Shown here one piece after another: positions 1 to 8,658 of a stretch of DNA of 64,000 nucleotides. Source of the DNA: Cellulomonas sp. Y8 (GTDB taxonomy: Bacteria; Actinomycetota; Actinomycetes; Actinomycetales; Cellulomonadaceae). The notes under the pieces are model-generated. The model saw only the letters and a list, made by a program, of their open reading frames with translations. It was not told the origin of the DNA and ran no database searches. The stretch lies in assembly GCF_008033115.1 (NCBI RefSeq), contig NZ_CP041203.1, forward strand, positions 2,604,001-2,668,000, read 5' to 3'. Each line of letters begins with the position of its first letter. The stretch's first letter is position 1. The position numbers and the translations under genes are program-made.

Positions 1-1
1 G

Positions 2-1672
2 CTGCTGGTCGACCCGCTGTCGCTCACCTTCGTCCTGCTGGTGACGTTCGTCGGCTCGCTGATCCACCTGTACTCGGTCGCGTACATGGCGCACGACGCC
101 GCGCGCCGCCGGTTCTTCGCCTACCTGAACCTGTTCATCGCGGCGATGCTGATCCTGGTCCTCGCGGACTCCTACCTGCTGCTGTTCGTCGGCTGGGAGG
201 GCGTCGGCCTGGCGTCGTACCTGCTCATCGGGTTCTGGAACCACCACACCCCGTACGCGGTCGCCGCCAAGAAGGCCTTCGTCGCCAACCGCATCGGCGA
301 CATCGGTCTGCTGGTCGCGCTCATGCTCATGTTCGCGACGTTCGGCTCGGTGGACTTCGCGTCGGTCTCCGCGGGCATCGACGGCGGGCTCGCCTCCACC
401 GCCACGCTCACGGCGACGGGCCTCATGCTGCTGCTCGCCGCGTGCGGCAAGTCGGCGCAGTTCCCGCTGCAGTCCTGGCTCGGCGACGCCATGGCCGGCC
501 CGACCCCGGTGTCCGCGCTCATCCACGCGGCGACCATGGTCACGGCCGGCGTCTACCTGATCGTCCGGTCCGCGCCGGTGTTCGAGGGCGCGCCCACCGC
601 GCAGCTCGTCGTCACGATCGTCGGCGCGATCACCCTGGTGTTCGGGGCGATCGTCGGTTGCGCCAAGGACGACATCAAGAAGGCGCTCGCCGCGTCGACG
701 ATGTCCCAGATCGGCTACATGGTGCTCGCCGCCGGCCTCGGCCCGGTCGGGTACGCGTTCGCGATCTTCCACCTCGTCACCCACGGCTTCTTCAAGGCCG
801 GCATGTTCCTCGGCGCCGGGTCGGTGATGCACGGGATGGACGACCAGACCGACATGCGCCGGTTCGGGGCGCTGCGCAAGTACATGGTCATCACCTGGGT
901 GACGTTCGGCCTCGGCTGGCTGGCGATCCTCGGCGTCCCGCCGTTCTCCGGCTTCTGGTCGAAGGACAAGATCATCGAGTCCGCGTTCGTCGTGCCCGAG
1001 GGTGCCGGCGAGTGGCGGGCCTGGCTGTTCGGCGCGGTCGCGCTGATCGGCGCCGGGATCACCGCGTTCTACATGTCGCGGCTGTTCTTCATGACCTTCC
1101 ACGGGAAGAAGCGCTGGACCAAGGACGCCGAGGGGCACGAGCCGCACCCGCACGAGTCGCCCGCGCTGATGACCATCCCGATGGTCGTGCTCGCGATCGG
1201 CTCGGTCGGCCTCGGCTTCGTGCTCCAGGCAGGCGGGTTCACCACCTGGCTGGAGCCGGTGACCGGGCACGTCGAGCACCACGAGCCCGTGCTGCCGGTC
1301 CTGGTGATCCAGGTCGTCACGCTGCTGGCCGTCGCGGTGGGCCTCGTGCTCGCCTGGCGGCAGTACGCCTCGCTGCCGGTGCCGGAGACGGCGCCGGAGG
1401 GGTCGCCGCTCACCCGCGCGGCCCGGGTCGACCTCTACCAGGACGCCGTCAACGACGCCGTGCTGGTCGAGCCCGGCCGCCACCTGACCCGCTCGCTCGT
1501 CTACGGCGACCGCACCGCCGTCGACGGGACGTTCACCGGGCTCGGCCGCCTCACGGTCGGGATCGGGGAGCTCGTGCGCAGGCTGCAGACGGGTTACGCC
1601 CGCCAGTACGCCGCCACGATGCTGCTCGGCCTCGTCGTGCTGGCCGTCGTCGTCCTGGCACCTCGGATCTGA
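2..1672 (+). CDS. nuoL: NADH-quinone oxidoreductase subunit L (5' truncated)
   Basis: Membrane antiporter-like subunit of respiratory complex I, which couples NADH:menaquinone electron transfer to proton pumping. The frame is open from base 2, and codons before the first internal Met still read as transmembrane sequence, so the true start lies left of the window and only the C-terminal ~557 residues are present. The NuoL-family proton-channel core is visible ([20 protein letters not shown], then [20 protein letters not shown], with the channel Lys and Glu residues), followed by many hydrophobic helices and the C-terminal lateral-helix region ending in a last membrane segment. nuoM starts 10 bases after the stop, so this is the 3' part of a nuo operon. 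Confidence 0.95.
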   Translation: MLVDPLSLTFVLLVTFVGSLIHLYSVAYMAHDAARRRFFAYLNLFIAAMLILVLADSYLLLFVGWEGVGLASYLLIGFWNHHTPYAVAAKKAFVANRIGDIGLLVALMLMFATFGSVDFASVSAGIDGGLASTATLTATGLMLLLAACGKSAQFPLQSWLGDAMAGPTPVSALIHAATMVTAGVYLIVRSAPVFEGAPTAQLVVTIVGAITLVFGAIVGCAKDDIKKALAASTMSQIGYMVLAAGLGPVGYAFAIFHLVTHGFFKAGMFLGAGSVMHGMDDQTDMRRFGALRKYMVITWVTFGLGWLAILGVPPFSGFWSKDKIIESAFVVPEGAGEWRAWLFGAVALIGAGITAFYMSRLFFMTFHGKKRWTKDAEGHEPHPHESPALMTIPMVVLAIGSVGLGFVLQAGGFTTWLEPVTGHVEHHEPVLPVLVIQVVTLLAVAVGLVLAWRQYASLPVPETAPEGSPLTRAARVDLYQDAVNDAVLVEPGRHLTRSLVYGDRTAVDGTFTGLGRLTVGIGELVRRLQTGYARQYAATMLLGLVVLAVVVLAPRI

Positions 1673-1682
1673 GGGGAAGTCG

Positions 1683-3302
1683 ATGTCGTCCACCGTCGCC
1701 ACCACGGACGTGCCGTGGCTGACCCTCCTCATCGTGTGGCCGCTCGTCGGCGCGCTCGTCCTGTGGCTGCTGCCGCGGGGCTCGCGCGCCGCGGGGTCGG
1801 CCGACGCCGAGGTGATCGCCGCCGGGCCGCGGCGGTACACCCGCCAGATCGCCCTCGGCGTCGCGCTCGTCGAGGTCGCCCTCGGCGTCGGCGCGCTGCT
1901 GGCGTTCGACACCGGTGCCGCCCGGGTGCACCAGCTGAGCGAGACCCACGCCTGGATCTCGCAGCTCGGCGTCTCGTACGCGGTCGGCGTCGACGGCGTC
2001 GGCCTCGCGCTGGTGCTGCTCTCGGTCGTGCTCGTGCCGGTCGTGATCCTCGCCGCCTGGCGGGAGCAGGGCTCCGGCGCGCTGCCCACCGAGCGGCTGC
2101 GGCACTACCTGGCGCTCGTCCTGGTGCTGACCGCGTTCATGGTCGCGGTGTTCGCCGCCCGGGACGTGTTCCTGTTCTACGTGCTGTTCGAGGCGATGCT
2201 GATCCCGGTCTACTTCATGATCGGCGCGTTCGGCGGGCCCCGGCGGCGGTACGCGGCCGTGAAGTTCCTGCTGTTCTCGCTCGCGGGCGGGCTCATCATG
2301 CTGGCGGGCGTCATCGCGCTCTACCTGCAGGGCCCCGGCGGGCCGCAGGGCTTCCTGACCGACAACCTGACCGGCCTCGACCTGCCCGTGGGGACCGAGC
2401 GCTGGCTGTTCCTCGCGTTCTTCCTCGCGTTCGCGATCAAGGCCCCGATGTTCCCGGTGCACACCTGGCTGCCCGACGCCGCCGAGCAGGCGCCCGCCGG
2501 CACCTCCACGCTGCTGGTCGGCGTGCTCGACAAGGTCGGCACCTTCGGGATGCTCACGCTCTGCCTGCCGCTGTTCCCGGCGGCGTCCCGCTGGGCGGCG
2601 CCGGTGATCATCGCGCTGGCCGTCGTCTCGATCCTCTACGGGGCGCTGCTCGCGATCGGCCAGCAGGACCTGTTCCGGCTGGTGGCGTACACCTCGGTGT
2701 CGCACTTCGGGTTCATCGTGCTCGGCATCTTCGCCTTCACGTCGACCTCCGTCGCCGGCTCGTCGTTCTACATGGTCAACCACGGGCTCTCGACCGGGGC
2801 GCTGTTCCTGCTGGTCGGGTTCCTCGCGGCGCGCCGCGGCTCCGCCCGGATCGAGGACTTCGGCGGCCTGCAGAAGGTCACCCCGGTGCTCGCCGGCGTG
2901 TTCCTGGTGACCGGCTTGTCCGCGCTGTCGCTGCCCGGCCTGTCGACCTTCGTGTCCGAGTTCCTGGTCCTGGTCGGCTCGTTCGGCACCAACCGCGGCG
3001 CGGCGGTGGTCGCGGCGCTCGGCGTCGTGCTCGCCGCCATCTACGTCCTGTGGACCTACCAGCGCGTCTTCACGGGCCCGGTGCGCGGCGACCTCGCCGG
3101 CACCCGGGACATCGGCGGCCGCGAGCGGTGGGTCGTCGGCCCGCTCATCGCGATCATGCTGGTGCTCGGCTTCTACCCGGCGCCCGCGCTGCGCCTGGTC
3201 GACGAGCCCGCCGCGCAGACCATCGAGCACGTGGGCGGCGAGCCGCCCGCGGTCGAGATGCCGATCGCCGTCGACGGCGACTCCGAGGGGAGCGAGCAGT
3301 GA
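1683..3302 (+). CDS. nuoM: NADH-quinone oxidoreductase subunit M
   Basis: Proton-translocating membrane subunit of complex I, 539 residues, the usual NuoM size. It is hydrophobic throughout (about 14 helices), with the family motif around FLFYVLFEAMLIPVYFMIG and the channel segment FPVHTWLPDAAEQAPAGTS. The ATG start is preceded by a GAGGGGAAG ribosome-binding site and lies 10 bases after nuoL. The TGA stop overlaps the GTG start of nuoN, so the three subunits are translationally coupled. Nothing is missing or unusual apart from a short acidic C-terminal tail. Confidence 0.96.
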   Translation: MSSTVATTDVPWLTLLIVWPLVGALVLWLLPRGSRAAGSADAEVIAAGPRRYTRQIALGVALVEVALGVGALLAFDTGAARVHQLSETHAWISQLGVSYAVGVDGVGLALVLLSVVLVPVVILAAWREQGSGALPTERLRHYLALVLVLTAFMVAVFAARDVFLFYVLFEAMLIPVYFMIGAFGGPRRRYAAVKFLLFSLAGGLIMLAGVIALYLQGPGGPQGFLTDNLTGLDLPVGTERWLFLAFFLAFAIKAPMFPVHTWLPDAAEQAPAGTSTLLVGVLDKVGTFGMLTLCLPLFPAASRWAAPVIIALAVVSILYGALLAIGQQDLFRLVAYTSVSHFGFIVLGIFAFTSTSVAGSSFYMVNHGLSTGALFLLVGFLAARRGSARIEDFGGLQKVTPVLAGVFLVTGLSALSLPGLSTFVSEFLVLVGSFGTNRGAAVVAALGVVLAAIYVLWTYQRVFTGPVRGDLAGTRDIGGRERWVVGPLIAIMLVLGFYPAPALRLVDEPAAQTIEHVGGEPPAVEMPIAVDGDSEGSEQ

Positions 3303-5047
3303 GCTTCACCGTGCCCGACATCGCGTGGGCCCAGCTCACGCCGGTGCTCATCGTCCTCGGCGCCGCCGTGGTCGGCGTGCTGGCCGAGGCCCTCGTGCCG
3401 CGGCGCGTGCGCCGGGTCGTCCAGCTGACGCTGACCCTGGTCGCGCTTGCCGGCGCCGTCGTCGCGGTCGCCGCGCTCTGGAACGGCGTCGCCGACACGG
3501 GCGGAACCGACGTGCTCGGCGGGTCGCTGCTGGTCGACGGCCCGACCCTGGTCCTGTGGGCCACCACCGCCGTGCTGGCGCTGCTCGCCGTGCTCGTGAT
3601 CGCCGACCGCACCGCCACCGGCGAGGACGCGTTCGCCCCGCAGGGCGCCGCGGTGCCCGGCTCCGGCTACGAGGAGGCGGCGCGCGCCGCGGGTCTCGAG
3701 CAGACCGAGGTGTACCCGCTCGTGCTGTTCGCCACCGGCGGCATGCTGATCTTCCCGGCGACGGGCGACCTGCTGACGCTGTTCGTGGCGCTCGAGGTGC
3801 TGTCGCTGCCGCTCTACCTGCTGTCCGGGCTGTCCCGGCGGCGCCGCCTGCTCAGCCAGGAGGCGTCCATGAAGTACTTCCTGCTGGGCTCGTTCGCGTC
3901 CGCGCTGCTGCTGTTCGGCATCGCGCTGCTCTACGGGTTCTCCGGGTCGCTCCGGTACGCCGAGATCGCCGACGCCGTGCGGACCGTCTCCGGCATGGAC
4001 GGGCTGCTGCTCGCCGGGTCGCTGCTCGTGCTCGCGGGGCTGCTGTTCAAGGTCGGCGCCGTGCCGTTCCACTCCTGGACCCCCGACGTGTACCAGGGCG
4101 CGCCCACCCCGATCACCGGGTTCATGGCCGCCTGCACCAAGGTCGCCGCGTTCGGCGCGCTGGTCCGGGTGTTCTACACGGTGGTGCCCGACCTGCGCTG
4201 GGACCTGGAGCCGGTGATGTGGACCGTCGCGATCGCCACCATGGCGGTCGGCACGGTCGTCGCTCTGGTGCAGACCGACGTCAAGCGGGTGCTCGCGTAC
4301 TCGTCGATCGCGCACGCGGGCTTCGTGCTCACCGGCGTGGTCGCCCTGGTGCAGTCCGGGATCACGGCCGTGCTGTTCTACCTGCTCGCGTACGGCGCGG
4401 CGACGGTGGGGGCGTTCGGGATCGTGTCGCTCGTGCGGGAGCGCGGGGCGGTGCGGTCGGGTGCCGGCGCGACGGCCCGGGTGCCGGCGCTGGCGTCGGC
4501 CGCGTCCGCCGGGTCGACGGCGGACGTCGTCGGCACGGGGGCAGGTACCGACACCGAGGTCGCGGCCGTCGCCGCCGACGGCGAGGAGCCGCCGGTCGAG
4601 GCCGAGGGCCCGATCCTCGGCGAGGCCACCCACCTGTCCCAGTGGGCCGGCCTCGGCCGGACCAACCCGGTGCTCGCGACCACGTTCGCGCTGTTCCTGC
4701 TGTCGTTCGCGGGCATCCCGCTGACGGCCGGGTTCACCGGGAAGTTCGCGGTGTTCTCCGCGGCCGTCGAGGGTGGCGCGTGGCCGCTCGCGGTGGTCGG
4801 CGTCGTGGCCTCCGCGGCCGCCGCGTTCTTCTACGTGCGGATCATCGTCCTGATGTTCTTCACCAGCCCGCACGGCGGCCCGCGCGACGACGCCGACGAC
4901 GAGGCCCGCCCGGGCGCCGTGGTCGTCGCGTCGCAGGGGTTCGCCGTCGTCGCCATCGGCGCCTGCGCCGTGCTCACCGTGCTGCTCGGCGTGCTGCCCG
5001 GCCCGGTCCTGGACGCCGTCGCGGGCGTCGCCCAGCTCCTGCCCTGA
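3299..5047 (+). CDS. nuoN: NADH-quinone oxidoreductase subunit N
   Basis: Third antiporter-like subunit of complex I, 582 residues. The GTG start overlaps the nuoM stop (GTGA). Family hallmarks are FHSWTPDVYQGAPTPITGFM and the helix with QTDVKRVLAYSSIAHAGF. The protein is longer than many NuoN subunits. The extra length includes an Ala/Val/Gly/Glu-rich loop around residues 385-445 (bases about 4450-4635) between two membrane helices, and a shorter loop near residues 105-135. Both read as low-complexity soluble insertions that do not disturb the helices. A strong hairpin follows the stop, so this is the end of the nuo operon. Confidence 0.95.
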   Translation: MSFTVPDIAWAQLTPVLIVLGAAVVGVLAEALVPRRVRRVVQLTLTLVALAGAVVAVAALWNGVADTGGTDVLGGSLLVDGPTLVLWATTAVLALLAVLVIADRTATGEDAFAPQGAAVPGSGYEEAARAAGLEQTEVYPLVLFATGGMLIFPATGDLLTLFVALEVLSLPLYLLSGLSRRRRLLSQEASMKYFLLGSFASALLLFGIALLYGFSGSLRYAEIADAVRTVSGMDGLLLAGSLLVLAGLLFKVGAVPFHSWTPDVYQGAPTPITGFMAACTKVAAFGALVRVFYTVVPDLRWDLEPVMWTVAIATMAVGTVVALVQTDVKRVLAYSSIAHAGFVLTGVVALVQSGITAVLFYLLAYGAATVGAFGIVSLVRERGAVRSGAGATARVPALASAASAGSTADVVGTGAGTDTEVAAVAADGEEPPVEAEGPILGEATHLSQWAGLGRTNPVLATTFALFLLSFAGIPLTAGFTGKFAVFSAAVEGGAWPLAVVGVVASAAAAFFYVRIIVLMFFTSPHGGPRDDADDEARPGAVVVASQGFAVVAIGACAVLTVLLGVLPGPVLDAVAGVAQLLP

Positions 5048-5064
5048 CCGCTCTCCCGTCCGCA

Positions 5065-5110
5065 CGCGGCCGTGCGCCCGACCACTCGCGTGGCCGGGCG
5101 CACGGCCGCG
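5065..5110. terminator. Hairpin terminator after nuoN
   Basis: A 20-bp stem (one mismatch) with a 6-base loop lies 18 bases after the nuoN stop. The left arm begins CGCGGCCGTGCGCCCG and the right arm mirrors it. There is no U-tract, as is common in high-GC actinomycetes. It separates the nuo operon from the next gene. Confidence 0.75.
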
Positions 5111-5151
5111 TCGGTTCTGCCCCGGCCCGTGCGGCCAGATAGGTTCGACCC

Positions 5152-6159
5152 GTGACTTCCCCGACCGCCCTGCCGCTCGCCGACCCCGTGCTCGCCGAGC
5201 GCATCGCGGGACGCCTCGACGTCGTCGAGGAGCGTCTGCGCGCCGCCGTCGCGTACGCGGACCCGCTCGTCGACGACGCCGCGCACCACCTGGCGAACGC
5301 CGGCGGCAAGCGCCTGCGCCCGCTGCTGACGCTGCTGTCCGCCGAGCTCGGCGGCACCGCGGGCTCCGACGACGTCCTGGACGCGGCCGTCGTCGTCGAG
5401 CTCACGCACCTCGCGTCGCTCTACCACGACGACGTCATGGACTCCGCGCCGCTGCGCCGCGGCGCCCCCGCCGCGCACGAGGTCTGGGGCAACAACGTCG
5501 CGATCCTCGTCGGGGACCTGCTGTTCGCGCGCGCCTCCAGCACCGTCGCGCACCTCGGCCCGGAGGCCGTCATCATCCAGGCCGGCACCTTCGAGCGGCT
5601 GTGCCTCGGCCAGCTGCACGAGTCCACCGGCCCCGGCGCGGACGACGACGCCGTGCAGCACTACCTGCACGTCCTCGCCGACAAGACCGCGTCCCTCATC
5701 GCCACCTCCGCGCGGCTCGGCGCCATGTACGGCGGCGCGTCCCCGGAGGCCGTCGAGACCGTCGCCGCGTTCGGCGAGCGGATCGGCGTGGCCTTCCAGC
5801 TCGCCGACGACGTCCTGGACCTCACCTCCGCGGGCGACGTCTCCGGCAAGACCCCCGGGACCGACCTGCGCGAGCAGGTGCCGACCATGCCGGTGCTGCT
5901 GCTCCGGGAGCGCGCCGCCACCGGCGCCGACCCCGCCGACGCCGAGCTCGTCGCCCGCCTCGACGGCGACCTGTCCGACGACGCCGTGCTCGCCCAGGTG
6001 CTCGCCGACCTCCGCGCGCACGACGTGGTCCGCGAGACCCGGGAGCGGGCCGCCGCGCTCGTGACCGAGGCCGTCGACCTGCTCGCGCCGCTGCCGGACG
6101 GGCCCGTGAAGGACTCGTTCGTGTCGTTCGCGGACGCGCTGGTCGACCGGGCGTCCTGA
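5152..6159 (+). CDS. Polyprenyl diphosphate synthase (menaquinone side chain)
   Basis: Trans-isoprenyl diphosphate synthase of 335 residues that condenses isopentenyl diphosphate units onto an allylic primer. The substrate-binding Lys/Arg motif GGKRLRP is at residues 51-57, the first aspartate-rich motif DDVMD at 93-97 and the second, DDVLD, near 219-223. All metal-binding Asp residues are present. The position directly behind the nuo operon suggests it makes the menaquinone side chain used by complex I. Product chain length cannot be read from sequence alone. The start is GTG, a little over 100 bases after nuoN and beyond the terminator hairpin. Confidence 0.92.
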   Translation: MTSPTALPLADPVLAERIAGRLDVVEERLRAAVAYADPLVDDAAHHLANAGGKRLRPLLTLLSAELGGTAGSDDVLDAAVVVELTHLASLYHDDVMDSAPLRRGAPAAHEVWGNNVAILVGDLLFARASSTVAHLGPEAVIIQAGTFERLCLGQLHESTGPGADDDAVQHYLHVLADKTASLIATSARLGAMYGGASPEAVETVAAFGERIGVAFQLADDVLDLTSAGDVSGKTPGTDLREQVPTMPVLLLRERAATGADPADAELVARLDGDLSDDAVLAQVLADLRAHDVVRETRERAAALVTEAVDLLAPLPDGPVKDSFVSFADALVDRAS

Positions 6160-6187
6160 CCCGCTGACGGCTTCGGGGGGGAGCGGG

Positions 6188-8018
6188 ATGAGCACGCCGG
6201 ACGTGGCGGGCGTGGCCGGGGGCGGCGCCGGGGCGCAGGTCTGCGCCGTGTGCGGCGCGCGGCTGGAGCCGGGCGCGGCGTTCTGCGGCACGTGTGGGAC
6301 GCGGGTGCCGGCGGCGGCTGCGCCGGGGCCCGGGACGGGGCTGGGGCCAGGGCACGCGTCCGGGGCCGGGGCCGGGGCGGCGGCCGCGCCGGGCTGGACG
6401 CTGGGCGCCGACGTCGACGACGCCGTCGCGCCCGTGTGGCGCCGGCTCGTGGCGCTGCTGGTCGACCAGGCGCTGGCCGTGCTCGTCGGCAGCGCGGGTC
6501 TGCTCGCCGTGCTGCCCGCGCTGCACTCCGACGGCTCGGTCGGCGCGCTGCTGGTGCCCGGCCTGCTCTTGCTGCTGCTCGCCGCGGGACAGTGGTTCGC
6601 CGAGGCGTTCGGGGGTCGCACCGTCGGCGGCGCGCTGCTCGGCACCCGCACCGTGTCCGCCCGGACGGGCCGCGCGCCCGGCCTGTGGGCGGTGCTGGTC
6701 CGGAGCGTCGTCCAGGCGCTCGGTGTCCTGCTCGGCGGCGTCGGGGTGTACGTCGTCGCGGGCTCGGGTGCCTGGGACGAGGGCCCGGAGCAGCGCGGCT
6801 GGCACGACAAGGCCGCGGGCACCCTCGTGCTGCGCGCCCGAGCGCCCCGCCGCGAGGACCCCGCGCCCGCGGCGACCCCCACGACCGCCGCGCCTGCGCC
6901 CGCCGCCCGACCGTCGGGCCCCACGTCCGGCCCGCCGCGCCCGGCGGCGGCCCCGTCGTCCGGCGAGGTCGCCGCGCCTGCCGCGGCCGCGCCGCGCATC
7001 ACCCCGACCTCGGGCCCGCCCGCGTCCGCCGCGCCGACCCCGCACGCCGCTCCGGCCGACGTGGACGTGCCCACTCCGGACGCCGCTCCGGCCGACGCGG
7101 ACGTCCCCACCCGGTCGCCGGACGCGCCCACCGACCGCGAGGCGTCAGACGCTCCGCGCGAGCCGGTGCCCGCGCCGGTCGCTGCTGCCCCGGTCGTACC
7201 GACCCCGGTGCCGGAGGTGCACGTCCGCCCCGAGCCGGCGCCCGCCGTGCGCGAGGACCTCGCCGCGCCCGTCGCTTCCGCGCCGGTCGACCCCGCTGCT
7301 TCAGCCGCCCCGTCGGCGCCCGCCGCCGCGTCGGAGGGTCCGGCACCGCTCGCAGCCGCCTCGACGCCGGCCCTGCCCGACCCGGCGACCACGGTTCCGG
7401 CCCCGGGTGTCGCGCTCGACCCACCCCCGACGCCCGTCGCGGACGGCGGCGCTCGCCCTCCGCGGCACGCGGCGCCGACCCCTGCCGCCCCCGCGCCCTC
7501 CGTCGCCGCGCCGCCGACGCCCGCCCCCGGCGACTGACGCCACCTCTGCCCTGCCCGCCGTGCCGGCCCCGGCGGACGACATCCCGCTCGGTCTCCCGGA
7601 CACGACCGTCCCGACGGCCGACCTCGGCGACCTCGGCGACCTCGAGCACACCCGCGTCGGCCGCTGGGCGGGCTCGCTGGACGCGGCGTCGTCGACGCTC
7701 GCCCTGGTGCTCGACACCGGCGACCGGGTGGCCGTGACCGGCCCGGGCCTCGTCGGACGCCGCCCGGTGCCCGGGGCCGAGCACTGGGCCCACCTCGTCA
7801 CGGTCGACGACCCGGAGCAGTCGGTGTCGTCGACCCACCTGGCGTTCTGGCCGGTCGACGGCGGGCTCGACGTCGTCGACCGTGGCTCCACCAACGGCAC
7901 CGTCCTCCTGGACGCCGCCGGCAAGCCGTGGAGCCTCCCGCCGGGGCAGCCGGCCCGCGTCGGCGCGGGCTGGACCCTCGTCCTGGGCAGCCGCCGCATC
8001 ACGGTCATCCCGGCCTGA
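6188..8018 (+). CDS. Zinc-ribbon / RDD membrane / FHA protein (apparent +1 frameshift)
   Basis: The N-terminus has a zinc ribbon (C19, C22, C33, C36), then an RDD-type membrane domain (about residues 80-220), then a ~230-residue Pro/Ala-rich linker. This frame stops at 7537. In the next frame a complete FHA phosphopeptide-binding domain follows (GRRPVPG, VSSTHL, GSTNGT motifs) and ends at 8018. Removing one C from the C5 run at 7524-7528 joins both parts into one frame of ~609 residues. The paralogue at 14329-15801 has the same domain order unbroken, which strongly supports one gene with a single-base insertion. A GTG at 7560 could start a free FHA protein, but no ribosome-binding site is evident there. 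The gene is convergent with eccC, so it probably belongs to the T7SS cluster. Its role there is unknown; FHA domains usually read Ser/Thr-kinase phosphorylation. Confidence 0.85.
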
Positions 8019-8143
8019 CGCCGAGGTCGAGCGGTTCTCGCCCGAGCTCCGCAGGACCCCTCGACCTGGCCGAGCACCGTCGACCTCGCCGCCCGGGCAG
8101 GCACGCGCGTCGAGCGCGGTCGTCCGCGCCGAGCGCGGCAGTC

Positions 8144-8176
8144 GGAGGTACCGCGTTCGGCGGGAGGTACCGCGTT
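8144..8176. repeat. 14-bp tandem direct repeat, period 19
   Basis: GGAGGTACCGCGTT occurs exactly twice, at 8144-8157 and 8163-8176, with a 19-base period. It lies in the gap between convergent genes, so a promoter role is not obvious. Function unknown. Confidence 0.6.
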
Positions 8177-8436
8177 GGTCGCGCAGCCGCCGTCGGCGGG
8201 GGCGACGCTCACCCCGTGCGGATGAGGTCACGCGCGCGTCCCCGGCGGCAGCATGGTCGCAGCCGGGTCTCCCGGCAGGCGCGCCGCCCCGGGGCCGGGG
8301 GGACCGGGGCCGGCCGCGCCGCCCTCCGCGCCGTGCTCGACGCCGGACCGCCGTCGCTCCGCGCCGAGCCCGGCCTCCTCTTCCCCGCGCGGCGCCCCGC
8401 GCCCCGGGCCCCGGGCCTCGAGCGCCTACCCGACAC

Positions 8437-8469
8437 GTCGAGTGCCTATCCGCCGGGTAGGCACTCGAC
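8437..8469. repeat. Intergenic palindrome (15-bp stem)
   Basis: The left arm GTCGAGTGCCTATCC pairs with GGGTAGGCACTCGAC across a 3-base loop; the only imperfect pair is T:G. It lies 3' of both convergent neighbours, so a bidirectional terminator is the simplest reading. Confidence 0.65.
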
Positions 8470-8514
8470 GGCAGCGCCGCCTGCGGCCTCGCCCGACCAG
8501 GACGGCGCGAGCGA

Positions 8515-8569
8515 GCAACCGACGCGTCGAACGAGTAGTCCGCGGGTGCTCGCTCGACGTGTCGGTTGC
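8515..8569. repeat. Intergenic palindrome (21-bp arms, 13-base loop)
   Basis: Arms at 8515-8535 and 8549-8569 match at 19 of 21 positions (left arm starts GCAACCGACGCGTCGAACG). It lies 90 bases beyond the 3' end of eccC, so it may end eccC transcription. It is one of several long palindromes found in gaps across this window. Confidence 0.65.
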
Positions 8570-8658
8570 CCCCTCGCGGCGCGCAGAGCGGGACGCACGA
8601 CGCGCGCCCGCCGCACAGGGCGCGCACGGGCGAGCGGCCGCGCCGCGGCCGCGCCGCG

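Larger units (their letters stand above)
8019..8658. other. 640-bp gene-free gap with stacked palindromes
   Basis: Gap between the convergent FHA gene and eccC. No convincing gene is seen; open frames here are GC-driven and lack recognisable domains. It holds an imperfect hairpin at 8024-8067 (AGGTCGAGCGGTT against ACCCCTCGACCT), a 14-bp direct repeat at 8144-8157 and 8163-8176, and two long hairpins listed separately. Confidence 0.6.

Noticed and set aside
1551..3230. Long open frames antisense to nuoM (and similar long antisense frames elsewhere, for example opposite nuoN, eccC and the MFS genes)
   Set aside because: In DNA this GC-rich, frames opposite real genes stay open by codon bias. 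Their translations are Arg/Pro/Gly/Asp-rich without domains, and the sense strand carries well-known families.
7560..8018. Independent small FHA protein starting at GTG 7560
   Set aside because: No ribosome-binding site is evident, and the intact paralogue at 14329 has the FHA domain fused to the same upstream domains, so a frameshift in one gene is simpler.
8209..8436. Small open frame in the 640-bp gap
   Set aside because: Arg/Pro/Ala-rich translation, no ribosome-binding site and overlap with palindromic sequence; GC-driven.
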